DNA from: Roseburia sp.
Lineage (GTDB): Bacteria; Bacillota; Clostridia; Lachnospirales; Lachnospiraceae
Reading direction: 5' to 3'
Length of the DNA stretch: 64,000 bases
Assembly: GCA_026168605.1 (NCBI GenBank)
Contig: JAPFDX010000016.1
Coordinates: 62,001-126,000, forward strand
Position 1 is the first letter of the stretch, and every line of letters begins with the position of its first letter. Both the position numbers and the translations under genes were made by a program. The notes below the pieces were generated by a model. That model was not told where the DNA came from, made no database searches, and was given only the letters and a program-made list of their open reading frames with translations. Shown here piece by piece: positions 38,836-48,930 of the stretch.

Positions 38836-39330
38836 CTATATCCAGTAATATCCGAAGATGCCGCAGGCGATGCCGAGAAGCGCTCCGGCGATGACGTCGC
38901 GTGGCTCGTGGACGCCGCCGACCACGCGGATCACTGCGAGCACTGTGCCGCACGCAAGGAGCACGCAGCCGGCAGCCGGGTAGAGATAGAGCACGGTCAT
39001 GGCGATGACAAACGCGGAGAACACATGGCGGCTTGGAAAGGATTTGCCGGGCGTGTCCTTTTTTAGCACGGGCGGAAGATCGAATTTCTCATAGGGGCGC
39101 GGAGCATTTAAAATGTTCCGAAACAGCGATACCCCGAGGAACGAGACCGCGGGGACGAGCACAGCGCGCACGAGAAACGGGTGTCCGGTGAGCAGCAGCG
39201 CCAGCAAAAACAACGGGTAGACGAGGTAGGAAAGCCCGGTAATCATCCGGTTTAAAACCGTGACAAAACGGATGCGCCCGGGGTGACTGCGGATGACTCC
39301 GGTGAGACGGATATAGGAATCTCTTGTCAT
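38836..39330 (-). CDS. PAP2-family phosphatase
   Basis: KKDTPGKSFPSRHVFSAFVIAM and VVGGVHEPRDVIAGALLGI PAP2 signature blocks. Start trimmed to 39330. Confidence 0.88.
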   Translation of the reverse strand: MTRDSYIRLTGVIRSHPGRIRFVTVLNRMITGLSYLVYPLFLLALLLTGHPFLVRAVLVPAVSFLGVSLFRNILNAPRPYEKFDLPPVLKKDTPGKSFPSRHVFSAFVIAMTVLYLYPAAGCVLLACGTVLAVIRVVGGVHEPRDVIAGALLGIACGIFGYYWI

Positions 39331-39331
39331 G

Positions 39332-39796
39332 TCAGCCCTCCTTTCCGATGGCATCGGAACCGCACACACAGAGCAGTGCACCGGTAAAGATACAGAAATC
39401 GGAAATATTAAAAATAATGCGCTTAAGCCACTTCGGACCGATATTGATCCGGAAATAGTCGACGACATAGCCCTTGGTATAGCGGTCATAAAGGTTGCTA
39501 AACCCGCCGCCGAGCAAAAGCGACCCGCCCAGCTTGGCGGGGATGTGCCCGCCTCGGCGGAGAACAAAATAATAACATACCCCGATTGCAAAAAGTACGG
39601 CGGTATGGAGCACTTTTAGAAAATTTGGTCTTTTTGAGAGTAGATTTAATGCTGCGCCTCTGTTATAATATTTCTCGAGAATGATCTTTCCGCCAAGACG
39701 GGGGTGTCTGGCTTTTTGTTCGTATTTTTTTTCGATATGCGATTTTAACAGGAAATCAGTCAGGAACACGCCTGCGCCAATGATCAGATAAAACAT
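39332..39796 (-). CDS. Signal peptidase II (LspA)-like protein
   Basis: YYNRGAALNLL; GGGFSNLYDRYTKGYVVDYFRINIG; FNISDFCIFTGALL resemble LspA motifs with the two Asp retained. Confidence 0.78.
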   Translation of the reverse strand: MFYLIIGAGVFLTDFLLKSHIEKKYEQKARHPRLGGKIILEKYYNRGAALNLLSKRPNFLKVLHTAVLFAIGVCYYFVLRRGGHIPAKLGGSLLLGGGFSNLYDRYTKGYVVDYFRINIGPKWLKRIIFNISDFCIFTGALLCVCGSDAIGKEG

Positions 39797-40008
39797 AGGT
39801 CTCCTTTGATATATGGTATATTTTCATCTATTATACTTGGTATTGCCGGAAATGAAAAGTTTTTTCCGGGACAACGGTTGCCTTTTTTTATCCTGATTTG
39901 TGCATTTTTCCGGAAAGGGTTGCAGGGGACGGCAGCTCCTGCTAAGGTTTAGGTGTCAGCCGCAGACAAGCGGTACACATAGAATATCTTTCACAGGGGG
40001 ATAAGAAA

Positions 40009-40740
40009 ATGAACATTATAAAAGCGAAGGACTATCAGGACATGAGCAGAAAGGCTGCAAATATCATTTCAGCCCAGATCATCATGAAGCCGGAGTGTGT
40101 GTTAGGTCTTGCGACAGGTTCCACACCGGTCGGCGCATACGAGCAGCTTGTGGACTGGTACAAAAAGGGAGATCTCGATTTCTCAAAGGTGTCCAGCGTG
40201 AATCTGGACGAGTACCGCGGACTCAAGAGAACCGACCCGCAGAGTTATTACTATTTCATGCACGAGCATCTGTTCGGTCATGTCAATATCCGCGAGGAGG
40301 CGACGCACGTGCCGGACGGAACAAACCCGGACGCTGCGGCTGCGTGTGAGGAGCACGAGAGGATTATCCGCGAGCTCGGCGGGATTGATTTACAGCTTCT
40401 CGGACTTGGAAATAACGGACATATCGGCTTTAACGAGCCGTGCGACTGCTTTGAGAAGGTGACGCACTGTGTGGATCTGACACAGAGCACCATCGAGGCA
40501 AACTCCAGATTTTTCCAGTCGATCGACGAGGTTCCGACACAGGCGTACACGATGGGGATCGGCACGATCATGGCGGCAAAGAAGATCCTTGTCGTGGTAA
40601 ACGGTGAGGGCAAGGCTGACATCGTAGCACGCGCATTCTGGGGTCCGGTGACACCGGAGGTTCCGGCTTCTATTTTGCAGATGCACCCGGATGTGACAGT
40701 TGTGGCAGATGAGGCGGCATTGTCGAAATCTCCGCTGTAA
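40009..40740 (+). CDS. nagB: Glucosamine-6-phosphate deaminase
   Basis: LGLATGSTPVGAYEQL; VNLDEYRGL; LLGLGNNGHIGFNEP. Confidence 0.96.
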   Translation: MNIIKAKDYQDMSRKAANIISAQIIMKPECVLGLATGSTPVGAYEQLVDWYKKGDLDFSKVSSVNLDEYRGLKRTDPQSYYYFMHEHLFGHVNIREEATHVPDGTNPDAAAACEEHERIIRELGGIDLQLLGLGNNGHIGFNEPCDCFEKVTHCVDLTQSTIEANSRFFQSIDEVPTQAYTMGIGTIMAAKKILVVVNGEGKADIVARAFWGPVTPEVPASILQMHPDVTVVADEAALSKSPL

Positions 40741-40778
40741 ATCCGGCGGTGAGGTCTACATAAGAAAACATATATGCT

Positions 40779-40817
40779 AACAGCCGTCACTACTGCGAAT
40801 AGTGGCGGCTGTTTTTT
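40779..40817 (+). terminator. Rho-independent terminator after nagB
   Basis: AACAGCCGTCACTACT-gcga-ATAGTGGCGGCTGTT-TTTT. Confidence 0.85.
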
Positions 40818-40876
40818 CTCTAAAAATCTGATGAAGCAGGCGGATAGGGATTGCCGCTTTTGGCTCGGCGCATCGT

Positions 40877-41761
40877 TTATGCGCCTCCTCCGTTTTTGCG
40901 GTATTCCCGTGGCGTCATTTGAAATTTTTTCTTGAATGCGCGGTTAAAGTAGGACAGATTCTCGTATCCGGTCTCATTTGCGATCGCGAGGATGGAGGAG
41001 TCGGAGGAGAGCAGCAGCCTGGAAGCCATCGTAAGGCGGTAATCGTTCAGATAGCAGGTGAAGGATGTCCCCATCATGTTTTTAAAATATTTCATGAAAT
41101 GGGACGGGCTGATGCCCGTTTCCTTTGCGACCATTGCGATCGTGAGCTTGTCCATGTAATGATTTTCCACATATTTTAAAATCTGTTTGAGTTTCTCCAG
41201 AGATCTTGTGTTTTTTTTCGGAGGGCTTGTGAGCGCGCATTTTCCGGTCAGGGTAAAAAAGAGCATGAAAAGCTGGCTCTTTAAAAAGAGCTCGTAGCCC
41301 GTTGGCATAGTGCGGCAGATGTTGTCGTTGGCGTCCAGACAGGCGGCAATATCTGCATAGTGCGGCGCGTCCGGCGGGTAGAGCGGCGGCACGGCGAGCG
41401 CGCCGGAGAACAGCGGGGCGAGGAAATCCGTGCTGCACGCATCCGCTTTTCGGGAAATGAGGATATCCGGATGGAAGATGATATTTTCGTATTCCATGGA
41501 CTCCTGCTCATACTGCCCGATGGAGTGAAGCTGCCCCGGAAGGATCAGCGCGATCGCCCCTGCTGCCACCGGATAAAAGTGGAAGTCGATCGTGACCGTG
41601 CCGCGTCCCTTTTTGATGTAGATAAATTCCAGCTCGTCGTGCCAGTGGAGCGGCACCTGCGGAAAGTCGAGCGGGATCGAGCAGGGGTAGGTATTGTAGG
41701 GAAAATGGGGATTCCCGTGTGATTTTTTTTCCTGATAGTTTTCGTATTCTAAAATGTTCAT
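40877..41761 (-). CDS. AraC family transcriptional regulator with cupin sensor domain
   Basis: N-terminal cupin (PLHWHDELEFIYIKKGRG); C-terminal AraC HTH (LAIANETGYENLSYFNRAFKKKFQMTPREYRKN). Confidence 0.92.
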   Translation of the reverse strand: MNILEYENYQEKKSHGNPHFPYNTYPCSIPLDFPQVPLHWHDELEFIYIKKGRGTVTIDFHFYPVAAGAIALILPGQLHSIGQYEQESMEYENIIFHPDILISRKADACSTDFLAPLFSGALAVPPLYPPDAPHYADIAACLDANDNICRTMPTGYELFLKSQLFMLFFTLTGKCALTSPPKKNTRSLEKLKQILKYVENHYMDKLTIAMVAKETGISPSHFMKYFKNMMGTSFTCYLNDYRLTMASRLLLSSDSSILAIANETGYENLSYFNRAFKKKFQMTPREYRKNGGGA

Positions 41762-41776
41762 GAGCGTTCCTATCAG

Positions 41777-41974
41777 TTACTTCAGTTTCTCCACATCATC
41801 CACATACATGGAAACCTCGCCGCATTCCGGGCAGATGGCAACCTTAGGTCTTCCGAGCCTTCCCCGAAGCATCTTATCCTCGTCTTTTGACAGCACGATC
41901 CCATAGATAGAAAATTCACTCATAATCTGGCATCCCTCTTTCATTTCTGGGCCGCACCGGATACACGTTCTCAC
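41777..41974 (-). CDS. Small zinc-ribbon-like protein, 65 aa
   Basis: Two Cys pairs (CIRCG...CPECGEV). Confidence 0.5.
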   Translation of the reverse strand: MRTCIRCGPEMKEGCQIMSEFSIYGIVLSKDEDKMLRGRLGRPKVAICPECGEVSMYVDDVEKLK

Positions 41975-42060
41975 ATTGCTTCCCCCTCTCTCAAATTACA
42001 TGAAATAATTATAACATAACCCCCGGGTACTGTACATAAATTTTCAGAATATAACGGTCA

Positions 42061-42939
42061 TTACTCATTGATCGGCTGTCCATTTTCCAGTACGATCGGG
42101 GGCAATTCACTCTCATCCCCATACAAATCTGGGCGGGCTAACAGATAGTCTGTAAGCTCACCGCGATTTTTAAATTTTGTTGCCTGAAACGGTGCTCGCG
42201 GACCGTACTTTTCTACGAACAGCAGTCCATTCTCTGTCTCCAGCAAGACACCGGTATGCCCAACAAAACGGACGTTATCAAACGTGGAGTGCAGATATAC
42301 CTCGATCAAAGACATTCCTGCATTGCTGTCAATCCCGATGTCCCACGCATCCCATGCCGCCTGAATTTTTGCGATATGTTCCTCCTGCGTGTCTGCCCCG
42401 TCGACGGAAACGGCGTGAAACAGTGTGATGAAATTGGCGCGATCCTCTGCATCCATCTGATATTCTGGTATCGTATCAATCGCTTCAATGTCAAACATCA
42501 GATAGGTGTCGCTCTCGTCGGCAGAGCCGTTTGTACTGATTGCATTTTTCATCAGAAGAAAAGCGGTCAGACGGCAGTTTGCTTCCGGGAAAATTGTTCC
42601 GTCCGGTAATTCCTTATAATCAAAAAGCAGCGTGCTATAATCGACATAATCATCCGGCATAGAGACAAATCCCTCCGGCAGTGCCGGCTCTGTTACACGG
42701 CTGTTGAAATCGTCTGTCCATGCCAGCAGGGTATCGGTCTGCGCCTGCGATACGCCATGAGACTGAAGTGCAGATACAACCTCGTCTCTGGAAGACTGGT
42801 CGGTCAGATTGGAGTATAAAACTTCCGTCTGCTCTGATTCTGTGGTGTTGCCGGAGGGAGGTGTGTCAGATGTGCCGCAACCGGAGACAGAAACTGCCCA
42901 AAATGTAATAAAAAGTGTGGTAAAAATTTTTTTTCGCAT
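42061..42939 (-). CDS. DUF4300-like lipoprotein
   Basis: Lipobox FWAVSVSGCGTS; YSNLTDQSSRDEVVSALQSHGV resembles DUF4300 proteins. Start trimmed to 42939. Confidence 0.65.
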   Translation of the reverse strand: MRKKIFTTLFITFWAVSVSGCGTSDTPPSGNTTESEQTEVLYSNLTDQSSRDEVVSALQSHGVSQAQTDTLLAWTDDFNSRVTEPALPEGFVSMPDDYVDYSTLLFDYKELPDGTIFPEANCRLTAFLLMKNAISTNGSADESDTYLMFDIEAIDTIPEYQMDAEDRANFITLFHAVSVDGADTQEEHIAKIQAAWDAWDIGIDSNAGMSLIEVYLHSTFDNVRFVGHTGVLLETENGLLFVEKYGPRAPFQATKFKNRGELTDYLLARPDLYGDESELPPIVLENGQPINE

Positions 42940-43100
42940 ACGAAATATCCTCATTTCTATTTTATGATAGTATTGTACCATTTTTAGACGGAATATCACA
43001 AGAAAAATAATGGCAGGATACCTATAATAAAATCATACGATCACTGTCTTGGGAAAATGGCAAAAGCGCGGAACACAGATTCCGGGAAAGGAGGGAAATC

Positions 43101-45353
43101 ATGAATTTAGAACGGGTGACTACGAAAAAATACGGAAGACCGATTGCACAGTGCACGAACGAGGAGCTTTACTACTCTCTCCTTGCGATGACAAAGGACA
43201 TGGCGAAGGAGCGGGAGAGCCACGAGGGAAAGAAGAAGCTGTATTATATCTCGGCAGAGTTTCTGATCGGAAAGCTTCTCTCCAACAATCTGATCAACCT
43301 CGGCATCTACGAGGAGGTGAAGCAGCTTTTGGAAAAAAACGGCAAGAGCCTTGCAGAAATCGAGGAGGTTGAGCCGGAGCCGTCTCTGGGAAACGGCGGG
43401 CTGGGACGTCTGGCAGCCTGCTTTCTCGACTCGATCGCAAGTCTCGGCTTAAACGGAGACGGCATTGGATTAAACTATCATTACGGATTGTTCCGGCAGG
43501 TATTTGAGAACCATTTGCAGCAGGAGACGCCGAATCCGTGGATGGAAAAGGAGAGCTGGCTAAAAAAGACGGATGTGACCTATCCGATTTCATTTGGCGG
43601 CTTCACCCTGCAGTCGCGGCTCTATGACATCGACGTGATCGGCTACAACAACCGCACGACAAAGCTTCATTTATTTGATGTGGAGACGGTGGACGAGAGC
43701 CTTGTCGGAGAGGGGATTGATTTTGACAAGGAGAATATCGCAAAGAACCTGACGCTGTTTTTGTACCCGGATGATTCGGACGACGCCGGACGAATCCTCC
43801 GCGTTTACCAGCAGTATTTTATGGTCAGCAATGCCGCAAGACTGATCATCGACGAGACGCTTGCAAGAGGCGGCGATTTACACAGGCTCTATGAATATGC
43901 GGTGATCCAGATCAACGACACGCACCCGAGCATGGTGATCCCGGAGCTGATCCGTCTTTTGATGGAGCGCGGCATTCTGATGGACGAGGCGATCGCGATC
44001 GTCTCCAAGACCTGCGCTTACACGAACCACACGATTCTGGCGGAGGCGCTGGAAAAATGGCCGATCCATTTTCTGGAGAAGGCAGTGCCGCAGCTTGTTC
44101 CGGTGATCTATGAATTAAACAGCCGCGTGCAGCAGAAATATGCGGACAAATCTGTTGCGATCATCGACGATGAGAAGCGCGTGCATATGGCGCATATGGA
44201 TATTCATTATGGTTTCAGCGTCAACGGCGTTGCTCATCTGCACACGGAGATTTTGAAAAATGCGGAGCTGAACAATTTTTATAAAATCTATCCGGAGAAA
44301 TTCAATAACAAGACGAACGGTATCACCTTCCGTCGCTGGCTGCTGCACTGCAACCACGAGCTGACAGAGCTGATCCGTTCGTTGATCGGACCGGGCTTTC
44401 AGACGGATGCCACAGAGCTTGAGAAGCTGGGCGCATATGTGCAGGATGAAGCAGTCCTTCGGCAGCTTTTGGCGATCAAAGCAGCGCGCAAGGCAGAATT
44501 GAAGGATTATCTCGCAAGGACACAGGGTATCACACTCGATGAAAATTCTGTTTTTGACATCCAGATCAAGCGTCTGCACGAGTACAAGAGACAGCAGATG
44601 AATGCGCTTTATGTGATCCACAAATATTTTGAGATCAAGGCGGGAAAGAAGCCGGCGCGTCCGATCACGGTGATCTTTGGGGCGAAGGCAGCGCCGGCTT
44701 ATGTGATCGCGAAGGATATTATTCATCTGATCCTCTGTCTGCAGGAATTTATTGCAAATGATCCTGAGGTTGCGCCGTACTTAAAGGTCGTTATGGTGGA
44801 AAATTATAACGTGACACTGGCGGAAAAGCTGATCCCGGCGGCGGATATCCATGAGCAGATCTCCCTTGCGTCAAAGGAGGCTTCCGGCACCTCCAACATG
44901 AAGTTTATGTTAAACGGTGCGGTTGCCATCGGAACGATGGACGGCGCGAATGTCGAGATGCATGAGTTTGTCGGCGACGACAATATCTATATCTTCGGAG
45001 AATCCTCCGAGGAGGTCATCGCGCACTATGCGAAGGCGGACTATGTGTCGAGGGACTACTACGAGAAGGATGCAGACATCCGGCGTGCCGTGGACTTTAT
45101 CGTAAGCGACGAGCTGCTGGCGATCGGCTGCAGGGAAAATCTCGAGCGTCTGTACCGCGAGCTTTTGAACAAGGACTGGTTTATGACGTTGCCTGATTTT
45201 AAGGACTATGTGGCGACGAAGGAGCGCATCTACGCCGATTACGAGGATCGTATGGCGTGGGCAAAGAAAATGCTTGTCAACATCAGCAAGGCGGGCTTCT
45301 TCTCCTCCGACCGCACGATCGCACAGTATAATGAGGACATCTGGCATCTGTAA
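43101..45353 (+). CDS. glgP: Glycogen/starch (maltodextrin) phosphorylase
   Basis: [43 protein letters not shown]-site region [28 protein letters not shown]. Confidence 0.96.
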   Translation: MNLERVTTKKYGRPIAQCTNEELYYSLLAMTKDMAKERESHEGKKKLYYISAEFLIGKLLSNNLINLGIYEEVKQLLEKNGKSLAEIEEVEPEPSLGNGGLGRLAACFLDSIASLGLNGDGIGLNYHYGLFRQVFENHLQQETPNPWMEKESWLKKTDVTYPISFGGFTLQSRLYDIDVIGYNNRTTKLHLFDVETVDESLVGEGIDFDKENIAKNLTLFLYPDDSDDAGRILRVYQQYFMVSNAARLIIDETLARGGDLHRLYEYAVIQINDTHPSMVIPELIRLLMERGILMDEAIAIVSKTCAYTNHTILAEALEKWPIHFLEKAVPQLVPVIYELNSRVQQKYADKSVAIIDDEKRVHMAHMDIHYGFSVNGVAHLHTEILKNAELNNFYKIYPEKFNNKTNGITFRRWLLHCNHELTELIRSLIGPGFQTDATELEKLGAYVQDEAVLRQLLAIKAARKAELKDYLARTQGITLDENSVFDIQIKRLHEYKRQQMNALYVIHKYFEIKAGKKPARPITVIFGAKAAPAYVIAKDIIHLILCLQEFIANDPEVAPYLKVVMVENYNVTLAEKLIPAADIHEQISLASKEASGTSNMKFMLNGAVAIGTMDGANVEMHEFVGDDNIYIFGESSEEVIAHYAKADYVSRDYYEKDADIRRAVDFIVSDELLAIGCRENLERLYRELLNKDWFMTLPDFKDYVATKERIYADYEDRMAWAKKMLVNISKAGFFSSDRTIAQYNEDIWHL

Positions 45354-45489
45354 AAAGGAGCCGGAGATATAAGATACGCCGGACGTTTGCGGGAGAGAGA
45401 ATCCCACAAGCGTCCAGCGTGTTGTATTTCCGCTTGTGTTAGAATATGATATTGATATTAGGAAGAAATCGGATCAAGGAGCGGGGGAT

Positions 45490-46482
45490 ATGGAGTACAG
45501 TTATATTGATCTTCACTGTGACACACTGGCGGAGGCGCTGATGAAAAGCAGCAGTACGGCGGAGGTGTTGTCCGGCACGATGGCGGATGTGCGGCGGCTG
45601 CGGGAAGCCGGTGCGGCAGCACAGTTTTTTGCGATGTTTCTTCCGCAAAATAGGACTGCGGGATGGTTTGAGGGAGAGGAACAGCCGGCGCCGGAGGAAT
45701 TGCTGCACGGGATGTATCAGATCTACTGCCGCACGATGGAAGAGTGCAGCGACATGATCGCGCCCGCGCGAAACGATAGAGAGCTTGCCGCAAACCGCAG
45801 GCAGGGAAAGATATCGGCATTTCTCACGATCGAGAACGGTTTTTTAGTGCGTGGGAGCATGGAGAAGATCCGGGAGTTTTACGACATGGGCGTGCGGCTT
45901 GTGACGCTGACATGGAACGATCCGAACTGCTTTGGCTTCTGCCATTCCAATGATCCGGAGGAGATGGCGCGCGGACTGACAGACTTTGGAAAGGAGGCGG
46001 TGTCCTATATGCAGGAACTCGGGATGCTGGTGGACGTATCGCACCTGTCCGACGGGGGCTTTTGGGATGTGGCGGGGATCGCGGGGCGCACCGGAAAGCC
46101 GTTTGTGGCGTCCCACTCCAACTGCCGCGCGCTTGCCCCGGCAACGCGCAATCTCACGGACGAGATGATTCGTGCGCTCGCAGAGCGCGGGGGTGTGGCG
46201 GGACTTAATTTTGAGCCGACTTTTTTAAATGCAGACCAAAGCGATCGGTTCAGCCGCGTGGACCGAATGTGTGACCATGTGATGCACCTGATCGACAAGG
46301 GTGGGATCGAGTGTGCCGCGATCGGCACGGATTTTGACGGGATTAGCGGAACGTTTGAGATCAAAGACTGTACCGGGATGCCGCTTTTGTTTGCGGCGCT
46401 TCGCCGGAGGGGGCTTTCGGAGGATGCGGTTTGGAAAATCGCATATGGGAATGCGGCGCGGGTGATCCGTGAGACAATGTAG
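45490..46482 (+). CDS. Membrane dipeptidase-like, peptidase family M19
   Basis: IDLHCDTLAEAL; VDVSHLSDGGFWDV; PFVASHSNCRALAPATRNLTDEMIRALAERGGVAGLNF; IGTDFDGI. Confidence 0.93.
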   Translation: MEYSYIDLHCDTLAEALMKSSSTAEVLSGTMADVRRLREAGAAAQFFAMFLPQNRTAGWFEGEEQPAPEELLHGMYQIYCRTMEECSDMIAPARNDRELAANRRQGKISAFLTIENGFLVRGSMEKIREFYDMGVRLVTLTWNDPNCFGFCHSNDPEEMARGLTDFGKEAVSYMQELGMLVDVSHLSDGGFWDVAGIAGRTGKPFVASHSNCRALAPATRNLTDEMIRALAERGGVAGLNFEPTFLNADQSDRFSRVDRMCDHVMHLIDKGGIECAAIGTDFDGISGTFEIKDCTGMPLLFAALRRRGLSEDAVWKIAYGNAARVIRETM

Positions 46483-46586
46483 AAAAACCTTTCTTCCCAT
46501 GCCTTGCCAGAAAAACAAATTTCGTATATACTTTTTGGTGAATCAGGAAAAATGACATTGCCGGGAAAGCGGAATGGGGTAGATAG

Positions 46587-47666
46587 ATGGGAATCAATAA
46601 GGAAAAAACCGGAAAGAGATGTGCGTCGGTGCTTGCGGCGCTTCTTGCGGCAGCGTGCCTTGCCGGATGTACCAGTGACCGGGCTGCGCAGCAGATGGCT
46701 TACCGCCAGACGGGGCTTGACGCCATGCGGAGCGGTGATTATGCGGGAGCGGTCGCGGCGTTTGATACGGCGCTATCCTATGCGCCGGGAACGGTCGGCG
46801 AGGTGGAGCTTGACATCTGTTACTATAAGGCGGCGGCACAGTTTGCCGCCGGGGATCAGGAGGGAGCGCTTGCGACCTACGACGCCCTGATCGCCTACGA
46901 CGACAAGGATGCGGATGCGTACTATACGCGCGGCTGTCTGCATTTGCAGAGATACGAGGGCGATCAGGCGTTTGCGGATTTTGACGCGGCGATTTCCAAC
47001 GATGCGGACAATTATGAACTCTACATGAATATCTACAGGAATCTTGCCGCTTATAATCTGATCGCGGAGGGGGAAGAATATTTAAACAAGGCGTTTGCGA
47101 TCAAGGGAGACGATGCGGAGCAGCTTACCTCCCGCGGCGAGATCTATCTGCTGCTGGGCGAGTATGAGAATGCGATCACAGAGCTCACAGCGGCGCTTGA
47201 GAAAAAGAGTGTCCGGGCGAATCTGATTCTGGCGGAGGTCTACGAGGCGTCGGGCGACGCGGAGAACGCAGAGAAATATTACAAGGCATACGTGGAGAGC
47301 GGTGCGGCGGATTCCGAGACGATGAATGCCCTCGCGGAGATCGAAATGGCAAAGCTGGATTATACGGCGGCGCTCGACTATGTGAACCAGGGACTTGCGA
47401 TGGAGCAGGTGACGAACCGCAGGGAACTGATGCAGAACCAGATCATCTGCATGGAGTACACGGCGGATTTCAAGGGCGCATGGCAGGTGGCGCAGGAATA
47501 TATCGCATTATATCCGAATGATGCGGCTGTGCAGAGAGAATACGTTTTCCTGAAAAACAGGCAGACGGAGACGGCGGGAAACGAGACGGAAACGGAGATT
47601 GAAGCGGAGATCACACCGGCAGAAGGCGGGGAGTCCGTGACAGATACGGAGGCAGGAGCGCAGTAG
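46587..47666 (+). CDS. TPR-repeat lipoprotein
   Basis: AALLAAACLAGCTSD lipobox; several TPR motifs. Confidence 0.78.
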   Translation: MGINKEKTGKRCASVLAALLAAACLAGCTSDRAAQQMAYRQTGLDAMRSGDYAGAVAAFDTALSYAPGTVGEVELDICYYKAAAQFAAGDQEGALATYDALIAYDDKDADAYYTRGCLHLQRYEGDQAFADFDAAISNDADNYELYMNIYRNLAAYNLIAEGEEYLNKAFAIKGDDAEQLTSRGEIYLLLGEYENAITELTAALEKKSVRANLILAEVYEASGDAENAEKYYKAYVESGAADSETMNALAEIEMAKLDYTAALDYVNQGLAMEQVTNRRELMQNQIICMEYTADFKGAWQVAQEYIALYPNDAAVQREYVFLKNRQTETAGNETETEIEAEITPAEGGESVTDTEAGAQ

Positions 47667-47676
47667 AAGGAGGGCT

Positions 47677-48921
47677 ATGGCAGAGGTTTTTAAGATCGAA
47701 GAAGTTGAGGAAAAGGTGATACTGGTCGGCGTCAGCGAACAGGACGGCGACGACGCGGAGGATTCCGTTGCGGAGCTTGCCGAGCTGGTAAAGACGGCGG
47801 GCGCATCGGTGGCAGGCGTGCTGGTACAGAAACGTGAGCGGATCCATCCGGCATTTTACATCGGAACCGGAAAAGTGGGGGAACTTGCAGAACTGGTCGC
47901 AGAGACCGGGGCGACGGGCATTGTCTGTGACGACGAGCTCTCTCCGGCACAGATCAAGAATCTGGAGGAGGCGATCGACACAAAGGTGATGGACCGGACG
48001 CTGGTGATCCTCGACATTTTTGCGGCGCGCGCGACGACGAGCGAGGGGAAGATCCAGGTGGAGCTTGCACAGCTTCGGTACCGCCTGAGCCGCCTTGCGG
48101 GACTGGGACGCTCGATGTCCCGTCTGGGAGGCGGTATCGGCACGAGAGGACCGGGTGAGAAAAAGCTGGAGATGGACCGCCGCCTTATCAAGGACAGGAT
48201 CTCGCAGTTGAAGGGTGAGCTAAAGGAGGTGCAGCAGCACCGCGACGTGATGCGGGCAAGGCGCCAGAGAAACCGGATTCCGGTCGCGGCGATCGTCGGC
48301 TACACCAACGCCGGAAAGTCCACGCTCTTAAACAGACTGACAGACGCGGGCGTTTTGGAGGAGGACAAGCTGTTTGCAACCCTGGATCCGACCACGCGCG
48401 TACTGGAACTTCCGGGAAGGCAGGAGATTCTGCTGACGGACACGGTCGGCTTTATCCGCAAGCTGCCCCACCATCTGATTGAGGCGTTTAAGAGTACGCT
48501 CGAGGAGGCAAAGTATGCGGACTACATCCTGCACGTTGTGGATGCGTCCAATCCCCAGCGCGAGAAACAGATGCACATCGTCTACGAGACACTGTACCAT
48601 CTGGATATCCGGGACAAGACGGTGATCACACTTTTTAACAAGCAGGATGCCGTGACAGACACAGATCCGCTGCGGGACTTTAAGGCAGACCAGACACTGT
48701 GCATTTCGGCGCGCAGCGGAGACGGACTGGAGGAGCTAAAGGAGCTTTTGTCGGAGTTGCTGCGGGAGGACAAGGTGCTCGTGGAGCGTGTGATCTCCTA
48801 TGACAATGCGGGGATTCTCCAGCAGATCCGCAGGCAGGGCGAGCTGCTCGCCGAGGAATACCAGCCGGAAGGCATCTATATCAGGGCATATGTACCGATG
48901 GAACTCTACGGGAAATTATAA
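47677..48921 (+). CDS. hflX: GTPase HflX
   Basis: GIGTRGPGEKKLEMDRRLIKDRI; GYTNAGKSTLLNRLT; DTVGFIRKLPHHLIEAFKSTLEE. Confidence 0.95.
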   Translation: MAEVFKIEEVEEKVILVGVSEQDGDDAEDSVAELAELVKTAGASVAGVLVQKRERIHPAFYIGTGKVGELAELVAETGATGIVCDDELSPAQIKNLEEAIDTKVMDRTLVILDIFAARATTSEGKIQVELAQLRYRLSRLAGLGRSMSRLGGGIGTRGPGEKKLEMDRRLIKDRISQLKGELKEVQQHRDVMRARRQRNRIPVAAIVGYTNAGKSTLLNRLTDAGVLEEDKLFATLDPTTRVLELPGRQEILLTDTVGFIRKLPHHLIEAFKSTLEEAKYADYILHVVDASNPQREKQMHIVYETLYHLDIRDKTVITLFNKQDAVTDTDPLRDFKADQTLCISARSGDGLEELKELLSELLREDKVLVERVISYDNAGILQQIRRQGELLAEEYQPEGIYIRAYVPMELYGKL

Positions 48922-48930
48922 GGAGGACAA

